In this document: positions 7,464-15,498 of the stretch, piece after piece
How positions within the stretch are numbered: the first letter of the stretch is position 1
How the letters are laid out: each line of letters opens with the position of its first letter
Assembly: GCA_965249895.1 (NCBI GenBank)
Contig: CBDFNC010000005.1
Coordinates: 1,488,001 to 1,552,000 of the forward strand
Length of the DNA stretch: 64,000 bases
Direction: 5' to 3'
Source of the DNA: CBDFNC01 sp965249895
GTDB lineage: Bacteria > Pseudomonadota > Gammaproteobacteria > Enterobacterales > CBDFNC01
Program-made: the position numbers and the translations under genes
The notes under the pieces: model-generated
The model's input: only the letters and a program-made list of their open reading frames with translations
Databases searched by the model: none
Told to the model about the DNA's origin: nothing

Positions 7464-8912
7464 ATGTCTCAAGCCAAGTTCCTTAAAGGCTCTATCTTTC
7501 GCCATATCGCCGTAATGTCATCAACCAATGCCGTAGGCCTCACCGCCTTATTCCTGGTTGATTTGGCGGACTTGTTCTTTATCAGCCTGCTGGGTGAGCT
7601 GGAGTTGGCTGCCGCTATTGGATACGCGGGTACCTTGTCATTTTTTACTACCTCTGTCGCCATAGGTATCTCCATTTCCATGACGGCATTGGTCTCTCGC
7701 GCTATCGGGCAACACGACAAAGAAAAGGCGCAACGCCTTGCCACCAATATCGCAATTTTGGGGTTTATCTTAACCAGTATCTTTTCCGCAATTATTTGGC
7801 TGCTCGTCCCCGAATTACTCTCATTGTTGGGGGCCAAAGGGAATACCCTGCAATTTGCCTCGGATTACCTGCGCATTTTATTGCCATCCCTGCCTATTCT
7901 TTGCCTGGCTATGAATATGGGGGCCGCGCTGCGATCCGTCGGGGATGCCAAACGATCTATGTACGCCACCTTAACCGGGGGTGGTGTAAACGCAGTTTTA
8001 GATCCTATCTTTATCTTCGCCCTGGGTCTGGGGATCCATGGCGCCGCCATCGCATCTGTCTTGGCCCGCTTTGCCGTACTGGCGGTGGGGCTTTCCGGCG
8101 CTCACAAAAAACACCAGCTGCTGGCTCGGTTTAAACCGGAAAAGTTTTTACCCGATGTGGCCCGCATCATGAAAATAGCAGGCCCTGCCATATTAACCAA
8201 TATAGCGACACCTATCGGCAATGCCTACGTGATGTTTGTCGTGGCTAAGTTTGGCGACGCCTATGTGGCGGGTTGGGCGGTAGTAGGCCGGGTGATGCCA
8301 GTTGCCTTTGGGATGATCTTCGCCCTGTCCGGCGCCATAGGCCCCATTATTGGACAAAACTATGGCGCTCACAACTACCCCAGGGTAAAGGCCACACTCA
8401 ACGAGTCACTCAAGTTTGCCACCAGCTATGTGCTGGTGGCGGCCATGATCCTGTCCTTTAGTCAGGACGGCATTATCCGAATGTTTGGCGCCAGTGATGA
8501 CGCGGCTTTGATCATTCGGGTTTTCTGCCAGTTTATCGCCTTTACCTTTGTGTTTAACGGCGCCCTGTTTATCGCCAATGCCGCGTTTAACAACCTGGGG
8601 TATGCCAGCTATTCAACCGTGCTCAATTTCGGTAAAGCAACCATAGGCACCATACCTTTCGTCTATTTTGGTGCGCAATGGTTTGGCCCTGTAGGTGTGT
8701 TATACGGCCAAGCAATGGGCAGCGTACTGTTTGGTATACTGTCCACCATAGTGGCATATCGACTGATTAACAGGATCCAACAAAAACACCAGGTTCATCA
8801 GGAAGAGCAGCTTGAAGGGCAAGTCCCCTTAACACCGTTTGCGTCCAGCCGCGTGTATATGTGCCCCGAGGCAGAAGAGATGGAATCCGATACAAGTAAA
8901 ACAAAAAAATAA
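7464..8912 (+). CDS. MATE-family multidrug/sodium antiporter
   Basis: A 482-residue integral membrane protein with about 12 hydrophobic helices in two homologous halves (roughly 10-230 and 235-450), as in MATE (MatE) exporters. Typical sections are AIGISISMTALVSRAIGQHDKEKA, the GLGIHGAAIASVLARFAVL turn and the second-half ALSGAIGPIIGQNYGAHNYPR. MATE proteins expel cationic compounds using Na+ or H+ gradients. The C-terminal tail of about 40 residues is hydrophilic. The gene stands between the yfhL hairpin and a convergent WYL regulator and could be read from its own promoter. The substrate is not predictable. Confidence 0.9.
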   Translation: MSQAKFLKGSIFRHIAVMSSTNAVGLTALFLVDLADLFFISLLGELELAAAIGYAGTLSFFTTSVAIGISISMTALVSRAIGQHDKEKAQRLATNIAILGFILTSIFSAIIWLLVPELLSLLGAKGNTLQFASDYLRILLPSLPILCLAMNMGAALRSVGDAKRSMYATLTGGGVNAVLDPIFIFALGLGIHGAAIASVLARFAVLAVGLSGAHKKHQLLARFKPEKFLPDVARIMKIAGPAILTNIATPIGNAYVMFVVAKFGDAYVAGWAVVGRVMPVAFGMIFALSGAIGPIIGQNYGAHNYPRVKATLNESLKFATSYVLVAAMILSFSQDGIIRMFGASDDAALIIRVFCQFIAFTFVFNGALFIANAAFNNLGYASYSTVLNFGKATIGTIPFVYFGAQWFGPVGVLYGQAMGSVLFGILSTIVAYRLINRIQQKHQVHQEEQLEGQVPLTPFASSRVYMCPEAEEMESDTSKTKK

Positions 8913-8924
8913 GCAGACTTCGGA

Positions 8925-9608
8925 TCAGGTTTGTTTATATTGAGCCATGTAATGCTGCAAAGACTTGCTGGCGTGGGTTTCAAAGCAGGTATCGGATACT
9001 TTGAGGGACAAGATCCTGTCCACTCGAAAATTGCGGTAGTCGTTACGTAATCCACACCATGCCGCCAGAGTCCAGGTTTTCCCCCAGAAAACCAAGCCAA
9101 GTGGCTGGATGATACGGCTGGACTGCTGACCATCTTCACGCTGATATTCGAGCGCTACCTCTCGTTTGGCATCTACTGCCTTACGCAGCTGAAAACTGAG
9201 CTCCGCCGTGGCAGATTGAATATGATAGTCAGGTACCAGCAAAGGTAACTCTTCTATTTGCTGTTTCAGTTTGTCAGGTAATATAGACTGAATTTTAGTA
9301 AGCGCGGATCCCGCCGCCCCTGCCAATTCTTTGTCCGTCCAGGCCTGGACCATACGTATGCCCAGCTGGATTGCCACTAACTCTTCTTGGGTAAACATCA
9401 GGGGTTGTAGGTGGGATCCGGGCTTTAATATATACCCGACCCCGGCCTCTCCTTCCAGAGGTACACCCGAAAGCTGTAATGACCGAATATCCCTGTAAAT
9501 TGTTCGCTCACTGACCTGCATTTGCTCGGCCAGCTGTTTTGCCGTAACGGCAAAACGCTTAGCCCTAAGCAGGGTTAGCAGCTGAAATAAGCGCTCCGAT
9601 TTGCTCAA
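8925..9608 (-). CDS. YafY-type transcriptional regulator with HTH and WYL domain
   Basis: A 227-residue protein. An N-terminal HTH_11 (LFQLLTLLRAKRFAVTAKQL, then MQVSERTIYRDIRSLQLSG) is followed by GVPLEGEAGVGYIL and a C-terminal WYL domain (about 135-215) with PLGLVFWGKTWTLAAWC in place of the usual WYL strand and ending NFRVDRI. WYL regulators sense small ligands or nucleic acids. The start is a TTG at 9608 with GGAAG upstream. It is transcribed after the small monooxygenase-like gene 9686-10000, 77 bp away, and is probably in the same transcript or regulates it. The gene is convergent with the MATE gene. Confidence 0.85.
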   Translation of the reverse strand: MSKSERLFQLLTLLRAKRFAVTAKQLAEQMQVSERTIYRDIRSLQLSGVPLEGEAGVGYILKPGSHLQPLMFTQEELVAIQLGIRMVQAWTDKELAGAAGSALTKIQSILPDKLKQQIEELPLLVPDYHIQSATAELSFQLRKAVDAKREVALEYQREDGQQSSRIIQPLGLVFWGKTWTLAAWCGLRNDYRNFRVDRILSLKVSDTCFETHASKSLQHYMAQYKQT

Positions 9609-9685
9609 TGTCTACTTCCGCTTTCCTGGATACCGTTACCTTAACAAAATAGCGACAAATACAGTAAATATTTGCCGCCGGATCA

Positions 9686-10000
9686 TTAACCCTTCTGGCA
9701 CTCACCCATGTATTTAACCTGTGAGTGTGATACCACTACGCTTTCGATAAGCTCCATAAAGCCGCCACATAGTTGTGACTCCATAAAAGCCTTCGAGGAA
9801 GCTTGCGCATCCTGCTCGGTTTGCCAGTAAACAATATCCGACCACTGCTGGGTTTGTTCATTCACCGACAGTGAGCGATATAAAAAGCCCGGCCGAGCGT
9901 TAACAAACTGAACCACAGGCTCATTGGCTTGCAGTAACTGCGCTTCGCTTACGCCTTCTTTTAGTTTAAAAAGTACCAACTCGACGACTGTGCTATCCAT
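9686..10000 (-). CDS. Dimeric alpha/beta-barrel (ABM/Dabb-like) small protein
   Basis: A 104-residue protein with the ferredoxin-like alternation of an antibiotic-biosynthesis-monooxygenase or stress-responsive barrel protein: ELVLFKLKEGVSEAQLLQANEPVVQFV, then RPGFLYRSLSVNE, WSDIVYWQTEQDAQASSKAF. No catalytic function can be assigned. The ATG at 10000 is eight bases after AAGG; an in-frame ATG at 10006 sits directly on the ribosome site and is less likely. It shares its strand and probably its promoter with the WYL regulator downstream. Confidence 0.65.
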   Translation of the reverse strand: MDSTVVELVLFKLKEGVSEAQLLQANEPVVQFVNARPGFLYRSLSVNEQTQQWSDIVYWQTEQDAQASSKAFMESQLCGGFMELIESVVVSHSQVKYMGECQKG

Positions 10001-10370
10001 GATCATTTCCTTATAACGGCTTGTTGAAAAACAGCGTCAGTGTACGGACAGCCCTTGACAAAAGCTGTCAGTAGCCTTGTAGAGCAGAGTGCTGTGAAAG
10101 TCCATTCTCCGTTTGCTCAAGCTTTATTTCCATAATAATCCCTCACCACTTTGGTAATTATCTATCTAAAACCCTTTCCCTGGAATAAATAACCAGGAAA
10201 TATTAAGAACATAAAAACAACATAAAATAGGTTTATATATCTACACAACCGGATTAATTGCGCCATTAATGCCAACAAAACCCCACATTGCAGCATTAAG
10301 CACCAACAAGTTAACAACTAGTTAAGCCTATACAGAGCGTTTATCCTGCATCAATACCTTAGAAATTAGC

Positions 10371-10398
10371 TTGACATTACGTAAGACAAACCTAGAAT
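10371..10398 (+). promoter_or_regulatory. Sigma-70 promoter of the MarR-GNAT/azlCD operon
   Basis: TTGACA (10371-10376) and TAGAAT (10393-10398) are separated by 16 bp. The spacer contains one TTACGTAA octamer (10377-10384), and the perfect palindrome 10402-10423 lies just downstream of the -10 element, a layout fit for autorepression. Confidence 0.7.
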
Positions 10399-10401
10399 GC
10401 G

Positions 10402-10423
10402 ATTACGTAACTGGTTACGTAAT
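10402..10423. promoter_or_regulatory. Palindromic operator for the MarR-type regulator
   Basis: Two perfect 10-bp arms, ATTACGTAAC and GTTACGTAAT, are separated by TG. Each arm contains TTACGTAA, which also occurs in the promoter spacer at 10377. The site overlaps the expected transcription start 30 bp ahead of the MarR-GNAT gene. MarR proteins commonly repress their own operon through such sites; the match to this protein is inferred from position. Confidence 0.65.
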
Positions 10424-10452
10424 TATTTGTACACGAAGTGAGTAATATTTGA

Positions 10453-11406
10453 ATGGATTTTATGCAGCAACTTGGCAACCTAGCCTTAGCTAGTCGACTC
10501 AAACGACTTAGTGACTATTTAATGAGTCAGGTGAGTGATATCTATCGACAACAGGGGATCGAAATGAACTCCTGCTATTTTCCCCTGTTTAGGCTGATTG
10601 CTAAAAACGGTCCGCAGAGTGTTACCCAGGCAGCCAATCAACTGGCAGTTAGTCACCCAGCGGTGAGTAAACTAGCCAGAAAAATGATCACCGACGGTCT
10701 GTTGGAAAAAGTAAGCTGTACCCAGGACGAGAGGCGTAGCCTGCTTCAGTTGTCACCACAGGCACAACAAGTTGTGGACAAGGCTAATCCAGTTTGGCAA
10801 GCCATTAGTGATGAGATAAGTACATTAAGTCAGGAGCAGCGCTACCCAATCTTAGCATCGTTAAACGAGTTTGAAACTATGATGCAAAACCAGGGATTTT
10901 GCGCCCGGGTGCAGCAGAGGATAGATCAGGGTAAACCCGAGCTTAACGTGATTAACTGGCAATCAACCTATAAGGACGATTTCGCCCGATTGAATCTGGA
11001 ATGGCTTAATCAATATTTTAACGGTGAGCTCACGGACTCGGATAAAACCGCCCTGTATCAACCCGAATCTTATTACTTGTCTCGTGGCGGATATATATTC
11101 TTTGCCCTGCTTGATAACGAGCTAGTAGGTACGTGCGCATTAAGGAAGGCGCAAGATAATTACTTCGAATTATCAAAAATGGCGGTTTCCCCTCAGGCTC
11201 AGGGTCACGGGGTTGGCCGACAGATGCTGTTGTTCGCCATTGAGAAAGCACGCACAGTTAACGCCTGCGGGTTATGGCTGGAAAGCAACAGTCGATTAAC
11301 CCGTGCTACCACCCTGTATGAAAACCTCGGCTTTTGCCACCAGCCCTTCCCCCAGGGAAAACCCAGTTATCCACGGTCCGACGTTTATATGTCCCTGGAA
11401 TTCTAA
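10453..11406 (+). CDS. MarR-type regulator fused to a GNAT acetyltransferase
   Basis: A 317-residue two-domain protein. Residues 1-150 form a MarR winged helix: SCYFPLFRLIAKNGPQSVTQ, then LAVSHPAVSKLARKMITDGLLEKV and DERRSLLQLS. Residues about 160-317 form a GNAT fold with the acetyl-CoA signature VSPQAQGHGVGRQMLLFAIEKA and the late-motif ATTLYENLGF. Such fusions are a known bacterial class but their substrates are mostly unknown. The downstream AzlCD exporter, 18 bp away, suggests control of, and perhaps acetylation linked to, export of a hydrophobic amino acid or analogue. The ATG at 10453 has only a distant GAAGTGAG upstream. Confidence 0.85.
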   Translation: MDFMQQLGNLALASRLKRLSDYLMSQVSDIYRQQGIEMNSCYFPLFRLIAKNGPQSVTQAANQLAVSHPAVSKLARKMITDGLLEKVSCTQDERRSLLQLSPQAQQVVDKANPVWQAISDEISTLSQEQRYPILASLNEFETMMQNQGFCARVQQRIDQGKPELNVINWQSTYKDDFARLNLEWLNQYFNGELTDSDKTALYQPESYYLSRGGYIFFALLDNELVGTCALRKAQDNYFELSKMAVSPQAQGHGVGRQMLLFAIEKARTVNACGLWLESNSRLTRATTLYENLGFCHQPFPQGKPSYPRSDVYMSLEF

Positions 11407-11424
11407 TCCATAAGGAGTCATGGC

Positions 11425-12150
11425 ATGAAACAAGCTATCGCATCAGTCGATTTTCATAAAGCAAGAGGCAGCGAGTTTTTTGCTGGCGCAAAGGCAACAT
11501 TTCCTCTTATTCTGGGGGCCATTCCCTTTGGTATCCTGTTCGGTACCCTCGCCACCACCAGTGGCCTTTCACCGGTGGCTGCGATGGCAATGTCGATATT
11601 TGTATTTGCCGGCTCAGCCCAGTTTATCGCCCTGGGGTTATTGGCCGGCGGCGCCAGCTTTTCGGTGATCATCCTGACCACTTTTGTGGTTAACCTGCGC
11701 CACCTGCTCTATTCCACCGCGCTAGTCAGCAAAGTAAAACATTTACCTGGCCCCCTAAGGGCCATTATGGCCTTTGGCCTGACCGATGAAACATTTGCCG
11801 CCGTCAGTCATCGCTATCTGGACAAAGATATCAACCACGCTCACTGGTTTTATCTGGGCTCTATGTCGGCTATGTACGGGAACTGGGTGCTTTGTACCGC
11901 TATCGGATTAACTTTGGGTAACCTGTTTCCCGGCATGACAGATTGGGGGCTGGACTTTGCCATGTCTGTGACCTTTATCGGTATGGTCGTACCCTACTTA
12001 AAAACCCGAGCTATGTGGAGTGCGGTATTGGCAGCAGGAGTTATGTCCCTGCTGTGTTGGCAATTTCCACACAAATTAGGGCTTATCGCTGCCGCTATTT
12101 CCGGCGTTTTTATTGGATATACAGTCATGAAATTGGAACAAAGGAGATAA
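11425..12150 (+). CDS. azlC: AzlC-family branched-chain amino acid exporter, large subunit
   Basis: A 241-residue membrane protein with about seven hydrophobic helices. The AzlC hallmarks are visible: GAKATFPLILGAIPFGILFGTL, FVFAGSAQFIALGLL and VVNLRHLLYSTAL. With a small AzlD partner it forms the BrnFE/AzlCD exporter for branched-chain amino acids, methionine or analogues. AAGGAG lies ahead of the ATG. It is the second gene of the MarR-GNAT operon and ends four bases before azlD, so the stoichiometric partner is translated directly afterwards. Confidence 0.92.
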   Translation: MKQAIASVDFHKARGSEFFAGAKATFPLILGAIPFGILFGTLATTSGLSPVAAMAMSIFVFAGSAQFIALGLLAGGASFSVIILTTFVVNLRHLLYSTALVSKVKHLPGPLRAIMAFGLTDETFAAVSHRYLDKDINHAHWFYLGSMSAMYGNWVLCTAIGLTLGNLFPGMTDWGLDFAMSVTFIGMVVPYLKTRAMWSAVLAAGVMSLLCWQFPHKLGLIAAAISGVFIGYTVMKLEQRR

Positions 12151-12154
12151 TGAT

Positions 12155-12472
12155 ATGAATGAACTAGCTCTCATCTTTGGTATGTTTGTCGTTACCTTTG
12201 GTATTCGTTATCTTATGTTTGCATTTGCCAACAATACCAAGTTTCCAGCCTGGCTGGAAAGCGCTCTGTCTTTTGTTCCTCCCGCTGTATTAACCGCAAT
12301 TGTGGTTCCCGCGGTATTAATTCCCGGCGGAGAAGAAATTGAATTTCAATTACAAAACCCCTACTTAACCGCAGCAATTTTTTCATTTTTCGTCGCTGTG
12401 GTGACAAAAAATCTGCTTAAGACAATTGCCTTTGGCTTGTTATTTTTTCTGGTTCTAAAGTGGTTAATATAA
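12155..12472 (+). CDS. azlD: AzlD-family exporter, small subunit
   Basis: A 105-residue protein with four hydrophobic helices (FGMFVVTFGIRYLMFAFA, ALSFVPPAVLTAIVVPAVLI, TAAIFSFFVAVVTKNLL and FGLLFFLVLKW), matching the AzlD/BrnE family. The GIRYLMF and SFVPPAVLTA segments are characteristic. AAGGAG is seven bases ahead of the ATG, and the start lies just after the azlC stop. A strong bidirectional terminator follows, closing the three-gene operon. Confidence 0.92.
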   Translation: MNELALIFGMFVVTFGIRYLMFAFANNTKFPAWLESALSFVPPAVLTAIVVPAVLIPGGEEIEFQLQNPYLTAAIFSFFVAVVTKNLLKTIAFGLLFFLVLKWLI

Positions 12473-12495
12473 CTCGCTAACGAATTTATACAGGC

Positions 12496-12533
12496 AAAAA
12501 AAACGCTTTGAATTATCAAAGCGCTTTTTTTTT
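12496..12533. terminator. Bidirectional terminator between azlD and the flavin reductase gene
   Basis: A perfect 8-bp stem, CGCTTTGA (12504-12511) with TCAAAGCG (12516-12523), has a four-base loop, a run of A on the left and CTTTTTTTTT on the right. It can end both convergent transcripts. Confidence 0.9.
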
Positions 12534-12545
12534 CTACGTCACTAT

Positions 12546-13151
12546 TTAGCCACCAGCTACAGCCCATAGAAATGGCTGCTTTGCCTGATGTGGAAAAGCC
12601 ACCAGGTTGTTCGGTAACTCGATATAACCACTCATTAACTTTAAAGTGAAACCAAGGCGATCCTGGATAACAGGCTCCAGGTTGTACTCGCTTCCTGATG
12701 CGGAAATATCCTCGTTGGTACCTATCATCAAGTGCTCAAGTACATAACACAACCGATTGTTTTTAAAGTTATTAAGCAATAAGTCTCTGGCCGAATAAGC
12801 CCCACGACAAGTACTGGATATACGTACTATACTGCCAGGTTTAGTCGGATACTCGTTAAACTGACACATTAAAAAGAAATTTCTTAGCGTATCTTCTTCC
12901 CATTCTGGGCTAACCACAATCACTGCATCAGCCGCCCTAACAGGCTCAGAAAAACTAAGCCATTCCTCTTCCCAATCTCCCAACTCTTTCTTTAACGCTT
13001 CATCCCAGAAAGGAATACTCGACTTGGAGAGGTCAAGGATATTTACTCCTGTAACGGTATCTGAATTAAGTGCATAACTTTTTATCGCTTTCGCGACTTT
13101 TACTGTGGAGGAGTTTTTCCTCTGACTACCACAAATTATTACCAGGTTCAC
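12546..13151 (-). CDS. NAD(P)H-dependent FMN reductase family protein
   Basis: A 201-residue flavodoxin-fold protein. The N-terminal MNLVIICGSQRKNSSTVKVA matches the phosphate-binding GSxRxxS loop of NADPH-dependent FMN reductases, and ADAVIVVSPEWEEDTL stands where the family has the TPEYN flavin loop, with tryptophan instead of tyrosine. It probably reduces FMN, quinones or azo/chromate-like substrates. The start is a GTG at 13151 with AAGGAG upstream. It converges on azlD and shares the terminator. Confidence 0.72.
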   Translation of the reverse strand: MNLVIICGSQRKNSSTVKVAKAIKSYALNSDTVTGVNILDLSKSSIPFWDEALKKELGDWEEEWLSFSEPVRAADAVIVVSPEWEEDTLRNFFLMCQFNEYPTKPGSIVRISSTCRGAYSARDLLLNNFKNNRLCYVLEHLMIGTNEDISASGSEYNLEPVIQDRLGFTLKLMSGYIELPNNLVAFPHQAKQPFLWAVAGG

Positions 13152-13462
13152 AGTCCCACTCCTTTAAAAGGTTACTGAATGGTGACGGCCCGATTTATTA
13201 CAAAAAATGTTCAGAAAATTATATTTATATATCAGCCCTGAACTTGGCTATATTCCAGATCTTACGTCCGGTCCGATAAAATGTAGTACAGTATTTTACG
13301 AATTGCACTATTTAAATCGAATATTGTAGAAAACCATAGTAAACACTGAATTTCACCTAAAACTAAATTAGATTAGCTAAAATTTGGAGTATACGACCAT
13401 ATTTTCATACGAATATGGCACTTATATTACAATAAATAGTTAATAAAGTGCCATTACACGCC
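13152..13462. other. AT-rich intergenic region, no gene seen
   Basis: This 311-bp stretch between the flavin reductase start and the aminotransferase stop is AT-rich and should hold the reductase promoter. I see no convincing hairpin terminator after the aminotransferase, no operator and no small gene. Confidence 0.45.
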
Positions 13463-14647
13463 TTAACAGGCCAATAATTTATGCAGTACAACACCCAGGC
13501 GTTTAATCCCTTCTTCGATAGTGTCCGGGTCAACACAAGAGAAATTTAATCTTAAAGTATTAGTATCCTGATCCCCAATATAGAAAGGCGCACCCGGAAC
13601 AAAAGCCACTTTTTCTTTGATGGATTCATCAAATAGCTTCATCGCGGACAAACCATCTGGTAAGGTTACCCATAAGAACATTCCCCCTTCTGGTCGGGTG
13701 CATTTTACTTCTGCCGGGAAATGGCGGTCGATGGCGTCTAACATCACCTCTTTATGCTTGCCGTATACCTTAATAATACGCTGCACGTGAGCATCCAGGT
13801 CGTTGTCCTGGATATATTGATAGAGGACGCGCTGGGAGAAATAGTTGCTATGTAGATCGGAAGCTTGCTTAGCGATCACCAGCTTTTCCATCAGGGCTTT
13901 GGGAGCCACTACCCAGCCTAATCTAAACGCAGGTACCACAATTTTAGAGAAAGAACCTAACAGTACCGTTTGTTCGGGTAGCAAAGCCTTAAAAGAAGTA
14001 CTTTGCTTACCTTCAAACCTTAGCTCTCCGTAGGGGTTATCTTCAATCAACAGCGTATCTGACCGGGACATGGCTTCGGCAACTTCTCGCCGGTTTTCCT
14101 CTGAATAGGAAATGCCCGATGGATTCTGAAAATTAGGCACTGTATACATCATTTTTGCGCTGACCTTGGCTAAGGTCTCCTGCAAAACCTCAACGTTCAT
14201 CCCAGTATCATTAACAGGCACAGAGTTGAATTTTGATTTATACACAGAAAAAGCCTGAATCGCGCCCAGGTAACCCGGCTCTTCGATGATTACCTCATCA
14301 CCTTCATTCAGTAAGGTTTTACCTAACAGGTCTAACCCTTGCTGAGAGCCACTGGTGATCAATATATCAGCGGGATCTATTTCCAACCCTTGCTTAAGGC
14401 GATAGTTTTCTGCAATCCATTCGCGCAAAGGCTGATAACCTTCTGTACTACTGTATTGCAATATGTCCTTGCCCGATGATTCGAACACTCGGTTCGTTGC
14501 TTGCTGCAATGCTTCAACAGGAAAAAGATCCCTGTTAGGCAAACCACCGGCAAAAGAAATGATTGAAGGGTCAACAGCAACCTTTAGTATTTCGCGAATA
14601 AAAGACTGAGGTACATCTGAGATCCGGTCTGAGAACAGATTATTCAT
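13463..14647 (-). CDS. PLP-dependent aminotransferase, class I/II (LysN/2-aminoadipate type)
   Basis: A 394-residue fold-type I aminotransferase. Visible are FAGGLPNRDLFP, the glycine-rich ITSGSQQGLDLLGKTLL that cradles the cofactor, VPNFQNPSGISYS with the substrate-side asparagine, LIEDNPYGELRF with the aspartate that contacts the pyridine nitrogen, and GSFSKIVVPAFRLGW with the Schiff-base lysine. RLNFSC near the end holds the carboxylate-binding arginine. The family includes aminoadipate and broad aromatic/branched-chain aminotransferases. I start at the ATG at 14647, preceded by GGAAG, rather than at a more distal start. No HTH domain is fused, so it is not a MocR regulator. Confidence 0.85.
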   Translation of the reverse strand: MNNLFSDRISDVPQSFIREILKVAVDPSIISFAGGLPNRDLFPVEALQQATNRVFESSGKDILQYSSTEGYQPLREWIAENYRLKQGLEIDPADILITSGSQQGLDLLGKTLLNEGDEVIIEEPGYLGAIQAFSVYKSKFNSVPVNDTGMNVEVLQETLAKVSAKMMYTVPNFQNPSGISYSEENRREVAEAMSRSDTLLIEDNPYGELRFEGKQSTSFKALLPEQTVLLGSFSKIVVPAFRLGWVVAPKALMEKLVIAKQASDLHSNYFSQRVLYQYIQDNDLDAHVQRIIKVYGKHKEVMLDAIDRHFPAEVKCTRPEGGMFLWVTLPDGLSAMKLFDESIKEKVAFVPGAPFYIGDQDTNTLRLNFSCVDPDTIEEGIKRLGVVLHKLLAC

Positions 14648-14843
14648 TGGCAAGCTTCCAGTTTCTTCCTTTTTACCACCACAGGAAGAGTTATTCCTGG
14701 TCAATTGTATTCAGGCGCCAACCACGTACATCCTGTGGTAAATATCTAGATTTTAATATTATTGATGGGAGAACAACGTTTTTATGTTATTTGTGACTAA
14801 ATAACAAGGAGTAATTACGAAATATAGAAAATATCCTGGCCCG

Positions 14844-15284
14844 TTAACTCCAGATCCGTCGTTCACCAATGAAAAAGTGCCTGACATTGGTAAAGTAAAT
14901 AGAGCAAAGGATAAACCCGCCCAGCACAGATGCCAGGTTGGCTAACAAGACAGACAAACTTGAGGTGATGCCTGAGCTGTCAAACAGCAAGGTGATGGAA
15001 AGCAGCGACAGGTACCCCAGAGAATATAAGGTGCGGGCCGGATTCCAGAATAAAAACAAACCGACCACAGTAGCGCTTACCCACATAAGCAGTAATATAG
15101 TCAGAGCAAACAAAGCCGCATCAGAGAACACAGCGGCATCCAACAGACTAGTTCCTCGCTGAGCAATAAACTGACTTAGCGCCTGGAGTTCTTCGCTGGG
15201 AAAAACCTGATCCACCATCATAGCTGCGATAGCCGCAGTCACAAATAATACTACCAATAATCTAAATATCGTCCTGGATATCAT
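14844..15284 (-). CDS. Hypothetical inner-membrane protein with four helices
   Basis: A 146-residue protein that I do not recognise. It has about four hydrophobic segments: 8-24 (LLVVLFVTAAIAAMMV), 55-80 (ALFALTILLLMWVSATVVGLFLF), 87-101 (YSLGYLSLLSITLLF) and 107-130 (LSVLLANLASVLGGFILCSIYF), ending with a short basic tail containing RHFFIGERR. It stands alone between an aminotransferase and a divergent cyclic-di-GMP gene. No catalytic motif is visible. Confidence 0.55.
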   Translation of the reverse strand: MISRTIFRLLVVLFVTAAIAAMMVDQVFPSEELQALSQFIAQRGTSLLDAAVFSDAALFALTILLLMWVSATVVGLFLFWNPARTLYSLGYLSLLSITLLFDSSGITSSLSVLLANLASVLGGFILCSIYFTNVRHFFIGERRIWS

Positions 15285-15498
15285 TCCCAGTCCCTGTATG
15301 CTTTTAATCGCGGAATAACCGGTAGCAGAATATCAAGGAAATGCACAGAAAATCCAATTGCATCGTCCAAATTGTGTTCGGCTGCAAACTTCTGCTCTGT
15401 TGTTGATATTAAAGGGAACTTTTGCGAATTAGCTCAAGTTTCTCCAGTCCTGAAAAATAGCCTTATACTGATAATGTTAATATTTACAGGCCCATCTT

